This document shows positions 57,219 through 64,000 of a stretch of DNA of 64,000 bases, piece after piece; within the stretch, counting starts at the first letter, position 1, and each line of letters opens with the position of its first letter. The translations under genes and the position numbers were made by a program. Source of the stretch: Triglochin maritima. Taxonomy: Eukaryota > Streptophyta > Magnoliopsida > Alismatales > Juncaginaceae. Where the stretch lies: positions 52,908,925 through 52,972,924 of the forward strand of contig OY821772.1 of assembly GCA_963682175.1 (NCBI GenBank). Direction: 5' to 3'. A model generated the notes under the pieces. That model ran no database searches and was not told the DNA's origin. It saw nothing but the letters and a program-made list of their open reading frames with translations.

Positions 57219-57513
57219 GTTGTAATAAGTGCAAATGAGATTAAATTTTCCTTAATGTGTAGTTAACGTTTAGTAGACATGTGTTTAGTGCGGTGATGTG
57301 GCCATATGATCAGTTAAATGGTGATGTGACCACGTTGGTTGCATGAGTTGCAAATATAAGAAGGATGAGATGGGAATAAGAAAAATCAGCAAGAAGTTTT
57401 TAGTGTCTTTTGTCCCTACTTTACTTTCTTGCGTGTTGGTGGATTTCGACGACCTCAGATGAATTTTCGGCGGTGATCGAAGCGAGTCGATTCCTATGCG
57501 ATACTCTACATCA
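57219..57513 (+). repeat. Probable 5' LTR of the gypsy element
   Basis: The right edge is set by CTACATCA followed by AG and a primer site. The left edge (TGTTGTAATAAG) is a guess from the TG...CA rule, as no partner LTR exists in the window. Confidence 0.5.
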
Positions 57514-57515
57514 AG

Positions 57516-57528
57516 TGGTACCATAGCC
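57516..57528 (+). other. Primer-binding site of the gypsy element
   Basis: TGGTACCATAGCC matches the plant initiator-methionine tRNA primer motif TGGTATCAGAGCC with two changes, two bases inside the presumed LTR end. Confidence 0.6.
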
Positions 57529-57575
57529 ATTCTTGCTTCATCACCAAACCTCTACCATTGGCAGCGACGACGATC

Positions 57576-58878
57576 ATGGCGAGAGGTGACGAAATCAAAC
57601 AAATTTGGGAAACCCTCGCGGCACATCAACGTTCGATAGATCAAGGTTTCCGTGAGATGAGGGAAGCCATCGCCGCCTTACGAGTGGATAGGAGACGCGA
57701 CCAGTTCAGACATGCTCACGTGACGATGTTCGGGATCCGGAGTCAAGTGAAGAAGAGTTGGAGCAACCGACTGGCCACCACGTTCGCCGGGGAGGTGGGG
57801 ATCGACATCCGTGACGAGATGCGGACGAGTATCGTCTGAAAGTGGATATCTCGTTCTTCCACGGCAACCCCGATATCGAGACGTTCTTGGAGTGGATGTA
57901 TGAGGTGGAACGTTTCCTAGAGATGATGGAGGTGCCTGAGAACAAGCAAGTCAAGATTGTCGCCTATAAGTTGCGGGGCGGAGCTTCGGCTTGGTGGGAA
58001 CAAACACACAATGTGCGACGACTCGGGGCAAGGCACCGGTCCGAGGGTGGTACAAGATGAAGAAATTGCTGGAAGCCCGCTTCCTCCCTCTGGACTACCA
58101 CCAACGCCTCTTCCAACAGTACCAAAACTGCATCCAAGGAGCACGCACGGTTGCGGCATACACCGAGGAATTTATGCGTCTTTCGTCTCAATGCGATCTC
58201 GCCGAGTCTGATGAGCAACAAGCAATTAGGTACGTAAACAGTTTCAAGTATTCACTTCAAGATAAACTTAGCTTACAACAGATGTTTACTCTTGAGGAGG
58301 CCTACCATATGGCACTTCGAGCGGAAGGATCAGACTCGAGGAGCGTTGCCCGGCGACCTATGGTGGAGACCACGAGAGGTGGGATCGGTGATGGGGTTGT
58401 TGGTCCGCAACGTGCCAGTCCGGACGCGTCAAACACGATGGAAGTCTAGTGGGTTGGCTCGACAACTCCCGGCGGTTCAAACCCGTCGGGCCCCCCATTC
58501 CCAAGGTAACTCTGTCAAACCCATACTCGCGTCCCACACTTGATCGTTGTTACTGTTGTAATGAATTGGGGTACAAATCTAATGTTTGTCCTACTCGCAA
58601 ACCCCTTACGGTCGTGGCATGAGATGGTGACGTCTCGGACGAGGACAATGGTCTTGAGAATGCCGAGGTGGCTGAAGAGGAAAGGGAGACAATCTCGTTC
58701 GTGGTTAGAAAGTTGTTGCTCGCTCCCAATTCTGAGGTTTACAACTCGCAACGGAAGTAAATTTTTCATGCTCGATGATCAATTCTCAACAAAGTGTGTC
58801 ATCTCATTATTGATAATGGAAGCAACGAGAATATCGTATTGAAGCGGCTTGTCGAGCACTTATAACTTCAAATAACTC
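57576..58878 (+). pseudogene. Gypsy gag and protease region, broken
   Basis: From ATG 57576 (MARGDEIKQIW), the frame shifts at about 57830 to VDISFFHGNPDIETFLEWM and VAYKLRGGASAWWE, and again at about 58020 to WYKMKKLLEARFLP, QYQNCIQGARTVAAYTEEF and LQQMFTLEEAYHMALRAE. These blocks are typical of Ty3/gypsy gag. A zinc-knuckle-like CYCCNELGYKSNVC (about 58545-58590) has Tyr in place of His. A protease-like LIIDNGSNENIV lies at about 58805-58845. The gene is interrupted by the solo LTR at 58884. Confidence 0.8.
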
Positions 58879-58883
58879 CTCGT

Positions 58884-60406
58884 TTTTGGCCTTAATCTAT
58901 ATTTTGATAATTTAATCAACCTAATCTTAATTGTGATCATGTAGAGTAGCACACATGTTGCATTGCATATATATTGCTTTGTGCTAACCTCTACAAGTTA
59001 TCAAGACTCAAGAAAGATAGCAAATCAAGTCAAGACATGTAATCAAGCTCATTTGAAGACATGTAATTTGTATTTCTTTGAGTCTTACGAACATTGTATA
59101 ATTGAGCATACTTGAGCTAAAAACTACTCAAACACACACTAGGTTCCCTATAGAAGTCACACACGAAATTTCACATAATTTGGATTTCAATAGATCACCC
59201 AAACTTAGACCGGAAAACACTAAAAAAAACCTGAACAATTCTCCCACATTCGGTCGACCGAAACAGACCGGTCGGTCGACCGAGTGATCATATATCTTGT
59301 TCGTGTTTTACTGCCCAAGTTCGGTCGACCGTCCAGACCATTTCAGTCGACCGTGTAACAACAAATTTCTGACCGTTTGTTTTGTCGTATTATACCCAAC
59401 GGTCGTATTCGTATTATTTCCATATACCCCAAATACATTTACTATATCGGTCGACCGAGGCCCTTGTTCGGTCGACTGAATTCATGTTCCTTGACAAACT
59501 CAAAGTGCTTGTTGGTTTTTGGTCGGCCGTATTCCTTGTTTTGGTCGACCAAATATGATCTTGTTTGTCAACCCCAAAGTGTCTGGTGTGAATCGGTCGA
59601 CCGAACCTATCTCGGTGTTCGACCGATCACTTAAGTGTACCTGTACTATAGCCTTTGGCGGTCGACCGTTCTTTTATTGGTCGACCAAACCGAGTTCTAA
59701 ATTGCCAAACGGTCGACCGTTCAACCCGATCCGGTCGACCAAACTTACTCAGAATTGTGTCCAGTCAGTTTCTGTTTTGTGTATCTTACACAATCTTTAC
59801 CCAATTCATCCCCAACGGCTATAACTCTTTTGGAGCTTATAAATAGAGTTGTAAAACACATTTTAACACAACTCTCACATTACTATTTGTCTTTTACATT
59901 AGAGGAAAACTTCAAACACTCCAAGCCTCAAACCTTCCACACTTTAGTCTTAAATCCAATTCTCACTCAAGTGTACTCAAGTTTAGAGAGTGGTGTTCCA
60001 CTCATTGCTTGTTCAAGAAGCAAGGGTCTTGGTGAAAGCCCAAGACAAGAGTATAGACTTCGGTGAGAGCCGAAGTGATCCCTCTCGGATTGTGAGAGGA
60101 GCCAAGCTCGGTGAGGGTTGTTCGCGAGTTTGAAGATTGTAAAGGCGTTCTCTCCCGGCCCATAATGGGGAGTGGTTAATGAAGTCGTGAGCGGAGCTCG
60201 ATGATCCGAGCGGAGCTTGCAAGAGAGGACTTGGACCCGGGTGGTGTGCCGAACCTCTATAAAAATCCCCCGACTCCTTGTGGTTTGCATTTTCCATTCC
60301 TTTACTTGCTTGTTTAGTTTAAATTTTGCTGCATATCTTTGATCGTTAAACAAGTAGAGAATTAGGGTTAAAAGTGATTAGAATTGTAGACCCTCACGAT
60401 CCTACA
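58884..60406 (+). mobile_element. Solo LTR inserted in the gypsy protease region (1523 bp)
   Basis: CTCGT flanks both sides (58879-58883 and 60407-60411), a 5-bp target duplication. The gypsy coding match resumes right after it (YDVKWITKG). The right end is GATCCTACA; the left end reads TTTTGGCC where TG would be expected. It holds about fourteen CGGTCGACCG-type dyads (59245-59740), TATAAATAGAG at about 59837 and a long leader-like part with GC-rich 60060-60250. No internal domain or partner LTR is present, so recombination between LTRs is the likely origin. Confidence 0.82.
59245..59740. repeat. Dyad array CGGT-NN-ACCG in the solo LTR U3
   Basis: About fourteen copies of CGGTCGACCG or one-base variants (AGTCGACCG, GGTCGACTG, GGTCGGCCG, GGTCGACCA) are spaced 15-60 bp apart, upstream of the LTR TATA box. 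Each is a 10-bp palindrome usually extended by TT before and AA after. Confidence 0.92.
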
Positions 60407-60411
60407 CTCGT

Positions 60412-62336
60412 AACCAGTCGTATGATGTGAAATGGATCACCAAAGGCCTGATTGTTCGAGTCACGAGCACCTGTCGCGTCCCGATTTCTATGGAAACTCT
60501 TACTCTGATTTGGTCCAATATGATGTGGTTGATATGGATGCTTGTCACGTCTTGTTGGGGGCGACATTGGCAGTTCGATTTTGATGCTGCTTATAAAGGT
60601 CCGAAAATTTTGTATTATTTTTGGTGGAATGAGAACAAGATTGCGATACATGTCGTGTTACCAAGTGAGGGAGGTGGAGCTCGTAGTCAACCTAGCAACA
60701 AATCTCTACTTTCTTTGGCAAATCGAAGTGAGTTCTTGGACAGTGCAACCGCAAGCCATATGGTGCTCGCATTAGTGGTCAAAGGCAGCGATGGTTCTAC
60801 CCATAGTGTTCCCGCACGTGTTCAGAAAATCTTAGATGTGTTTGCTTCCATCTTGAGTCCAGAGCTGCCACATGGTCTACCTCTGATGAGGGATATTCAG
60901 CACCATATTGACTTGATTCCCGGTTCCAACCTCCCGAATTTGCCACACTATCGGATGAACCCCGTGGAAGCATAAGAGATGACTCAGCAAATTGAGGAGT
61001 TGCTTTCCAAAGGCTTTATTTGCCATAACCTCAATCCACGTGGGGTTCTCACCCTCCTTACTCCCAAGAAAGATGGTACTTGGAGAATATGTGTTGATAG
61101 TCGAGCTATCAATAAGATTACCATCTATTATCGCTTCCCAATTCCACGCCTAGACGACATGCTAGACCGGTTGGGCAGAGCTCGAGTGTTCTCAAAAATT
61201 GATCTTCGGAGTGACTACCACCAGATAAGGATCCTACCCGAAGTTGAATGGAAGATCTCTTTTAAAACCAAAGAGGGGTTATATGAGTGGCTTGTGATAC
61301 CATTCAGCCTTTCCAATGCACCGAGCACGTTTATGAGACTCATGAACCATGTATTGCAACCATACATTGGAGTATCCGTCGTTGTCTACTTCGATGACAT
61401 CTTGGTTTATAGCCATGGTCAGGAAGAGCACCTCATACATTTGCACCAACTCCTCACCACTCTCAATGACCACCAACTTCATGTAAACCTCGGAAAGTGT
61501 CACTTCCTCACGAACAAGTTAGTATTTCTGGGCTTCGTAATCAGCGCTGAAGGAGTCCAAGTCGATGAGGAGAAGGTTTGGGCAATGCAGGAATGGCCTA
61601 CGCCTAGTTCAGCCATCGAGGTGCGAATTTTTCAAGGCCTCGCAACCTTTTATCGTCGTTTTGTCCGGCATTTCAGGTCTATCGTGGCTTCTCTTACCAA
61701 TTGTTTGAGGAATGGTAGCTTTCTATGGACTCCTGAGGCCGAGGAGAGCTTTTAGCTCATCAAGGAGAAGCTCACATAGTCTCTCATTCTCTCCCTTCCC
61801 AACGTCAACTTGCCTTTTGAATTGGAGTGTGACGCATGTGGTGTTGGTGTTGGTGGAGTCCTGTCAAAAGGTGGTTGTCCCATTGCTTTCTTTAGTGAGA
61901 AGCTCAACGAAGCACGAGAAAAATGGTCCACGTATGAGTAGGAGCTTTACGACATTTTCTGAGCTTTAAAGACTTGGGAGTCTTATCTTATCCCCGGGGA
62001 ATCTATCATCTATAGCGACCACTAGTCTTTGCGCTACTTCAAAGGGCAACAACACGTGAATAAGATGCATGCACAGTGGGCTTCGTACTTGGAGCAATTC
62101 TCGTACGCAATTAAGCACAAATTCGGATCTCAAAACGCACTCGCTGATGCCTTAAGTCGTTAGACTGTCTTGCTTATGAAACTGTGGAGTGAGATTGCTG
62201 GGGCTAGACTTGTTGCGTGAACTATACCAAGATGATGAAGACTTTGGCGAGTTGTGGAGTAAATGCTCACGCAGGATTTCAGCCGGCAACTTCCATATTT
62301 TGGAGGGGCTTTTGTTCAAAGGTCGCGTGTTGTGTC
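60412..62336 (+). pseudogene. Gypsy protease-RT-RNase H region, broken
   Basis: DVVDMDACHVLLG-like sequence (about 60525-60560) resumes the protease side, in shifted frames. The reverse transcriptase (60979-61755) is well kept: [33 protein letters not shown] and [13 protein letters not shown] (catalytic FDD at about 61390). RNase H follows with LELECDACGVGVGGVL and YSDH, ending FGSQNALADALSR at 62160. In-frame stops are at 60973, 61753, 61939, 61960, 62023 and 62161. The match fades in the spacer before integrase, where the antisense LTR starts at 62337. Integrase and any chromodomain are missing. Confidence 0.88.
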
Positions 62337-64000
62337 TGTAGGATTTCATGTCTAATTATACATATATATTTTCGAAAATTTTATGTATAATAAGGATCTA
62401 TTACAATTTTCTTTGATTTATTTCATGCATGCATTGGTTTGTTTTAACATCTAGTTTCAAAACTCTATTAAAACAAACTAGGGCTCTGAAATTCATACCT
62501 AGAAGTTCTCAAAAACTTCTTGAAGATTCGGAGACGTTGGGGATGCTTCTCGCCGCGCCGGATGCCTCCGAGTGTTCACCGAAACCCTAAACAAGGTTGG
62601 AGAGAAAGGAGCTAGCCAATCGATCTCCAAACAAGCTTAGAATCTAGCTACAAACCCCTTCCTTAGCCTCTGAGATTTCTCCTTCCAAAGACTTAGAAAA
62701 CTAAGAGAATTTTCGTGGGTTTTTGTGGTGAATTAAGAGAGAAAATAATTATTAAATTGTCTGTTACAACTAGGGAGAATAAGGACTTATTTATAGGTTC
62801 CAATCTTACTCTTAATCATGGCTATTCTTAAGCCACGGTTTTATGACAAATTCTCTCACAAATTAATTATATAATGCATTATATGCACCCACAAAACGTT
62901 TGACCAAATTTGGAGCTAATCCAACCATCGATCAAATTAATCTCTTAATAATCAAAGGCAGAAAATCGACCGCTGTTCGGTTTACCGAGTCCCACTCGGT
63001 TAACCGAATTTGTCACGATCGTTTAACCGAGTACGTGACGGATGACCGAATCTTAAGGAGAAAAATTCTCCTTAACCGATCAGACCAATTCTCGTCCAAG
63101 ACCGAGTGCTATTCGGTTAACCGAAAATATCGGAACTTGACATTGTTTGGTCGACCGTTTCTGGTTCGGTACACCGTACCAAAGCTCCAGGCACTTTGGT
63201 CAAGTTCGGTCAATCAATTATGATTATCCGTTCCACGTTCGGTTGACCGATCCATAGATCCTTCGGTCGACCGAACCTCAACGGATTACCGAACTTCTAC
63301 CCGATTTTGCCTATTTCAAATTTTGGATTTATTTCCAACAAAATTTGAACTTAAGGGGGTTTTAGCAAATTCACAACTTATGCAATGTATTATCCTATGC
63401 AACAATAAATTATTGCACCCCATAATATATGCATCTCATATGAATTTATCATGATTCTAATTATGTTATATATTACATAATTGATTTTACTTGTTCACCA
63501 TATGTGTCATATTTTCTATGAGAAACCCGACACATCATATGAACCAAAAATCAAGATTCTTGTTTCACGGTTTTTGCGGTGTGACCTATGGGATGATCTA
63601 AACTAAGTTGGCAGTGATATTAAGAGCTTAATATCACAAGCTATAAGCGGTATCTAGCTACACATTATAGCTCCCAATTAGTTAGATGTCTTAATTCCAC
63701 TCGAACCAAAACCCGATCCATTTAGTGATGGACTGCACCACTTGTGTCCGTCCTTTGCCTCATGATATTAAGAATACACACAAAGTAGTATTGCGTCATC
63801 TTTGTATTAGTATTCATTTCTTGATCTCTTTAAGCTAGTTATAAATATGTGACTTAACTCAAATCACATTGTGCACATTATAACTTTGCTTTATCAAGGG
63901 GCCCACTAATATCATCACTCAATTAAGAGGGGCAATGATAATCTTTTGACTAACTATCTTCTCCAACGAAAGTTGTACTTAACCAACCGATGCCTTTACA
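62337..64000 (-). repeat. Antisense LTR, copy 3 (possibly full length, to the window end)
   Basis: It starts TGTAGGATTTCATG, the reverse of the GAAATCCTACA end of copy 2, and matches copies 1 and 2 antisense up to at least 63910. Its dyad cluster (62970-63275) has CGGTTAACCG, CGGTACACCG and CGGTCGACCG centres. The window ends TTTACA, the reverse of TGTAAA. TGTA...TACA termini would suit an LTR ending exactly at 64000, but the window edge prevents proof. It truncates the gypsy element. Confidence 0.72.

Larger units (their letters stand above)
57219..62336 (+). mobile_element. Degenerate Ty3/gypsy retrotransposon, split and truncated
   Basis: A short 5' LTR (about 57219-57513, TGTTGTAATAAG to CTACATCA) is followed by a primer site, gag, a zinc knuckle and a protease-like region to 58883. 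A solo LTR interrupts it (58884-60406). The protease-to-RT region, reverse transcriptase, RNase H and the very start of the integrase part follow to 62336, where an antisense LTR begins. The 3' LTR is not seen. Many stops and shifts make it an old copy. Confidence 0.85.

Noticed and set aside
1..64000. tRNA, rRNA and organelle-derived segments
   Set aside because: I looked for the conserved tRNA box motifs and rRNA-like blocks and saw none. The primer-binding sites of the retroelements are only 12-13 bases of tRNA complement.

Overview
The window is nuclear DNA of a flowering plant, most likely a eudicot. The evidence is GT-AG introns, a plasma-membrane aquaporin of the PIP1 type, a GH10 xylanase with a CBM22 module, a cutin-type GPAT fragment, and a dense set of plant transposon families. 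I cannot name the species. Most of the 64 kb is transposons, many nested or abutting; host genes are few.

Host genes. A MAPKKK (YODA-like) C-terminal exon lies at 1.07-1.47 kb (+). A GPAT4/6/8-like acyltransferase gene cut off after its phosphatase half lies at 9.2-10.9 kb (+). A complete four-exon PIP1 aquaporin gene lies at 25.5-26.9 kb (-). A complete eight-exon xylanase gene lies at 50.9-55.5 kb (-); its last codons have been replaced by a hAT transposon that supplies the stop codon.

Transposons, left to right: a degraded ZMYM/TTF-type hAT remnant (3.2-3.7 kb); a broken Ty1/copia element with both LTRs (4.1-9.2 kb) ending 26 bp before the GPAT start codon; two decayed PIF/Harbinger ORF1 copies head to head (12.4-16 kb); a small hAT (17.85 kb); a non-autonomous Mutator-like element, MULE (18.5-20.1 kb); a second small hAT (20.3 kb); a PIF/Harbinger element with an intact transposase ORF (21.8-24.4 kb) abutting a further Harbinger-like fragment; an 8.7-kb MULE with a MURA transposase and a convergent ULP1-protease gene (29.7-38.4 kb); a full hAT with an intact 831-aa transposase (39.1-42.5 kb); LTR fragments (42.8-46.6 kb); a full hAT with an intact transposase inserted in the xylanase gene (47.1-50.9 kb); a degenerate Ty3/gypsy element (57.2-62.3 kb) split by a solo LTR (58.9-60.4 kb) and truncated by an antisense LTR (62.3 kb to the window end).

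The most unusual signals are these. (1) Two MULEs share terminal inverted repeats and carry four long arrays of one 22-bp repeat family. In the large element the arrays fill introns of both genes in the same transcriptional sense, and a third lies between the genes. (2) LTR U3 regions carry many copies of a dyad CGGT-NN-ACCG whose arms are kept while the centre varies. (3) Three hAT elements share the TAGGGGTG terminus but have different GC-rich subterminal repeats. (4) A hAT terminus serves as the in-frame stop codon of the xylanase. Boundaries were set by reading target-site duplications by eye; no alignment or database search was run.
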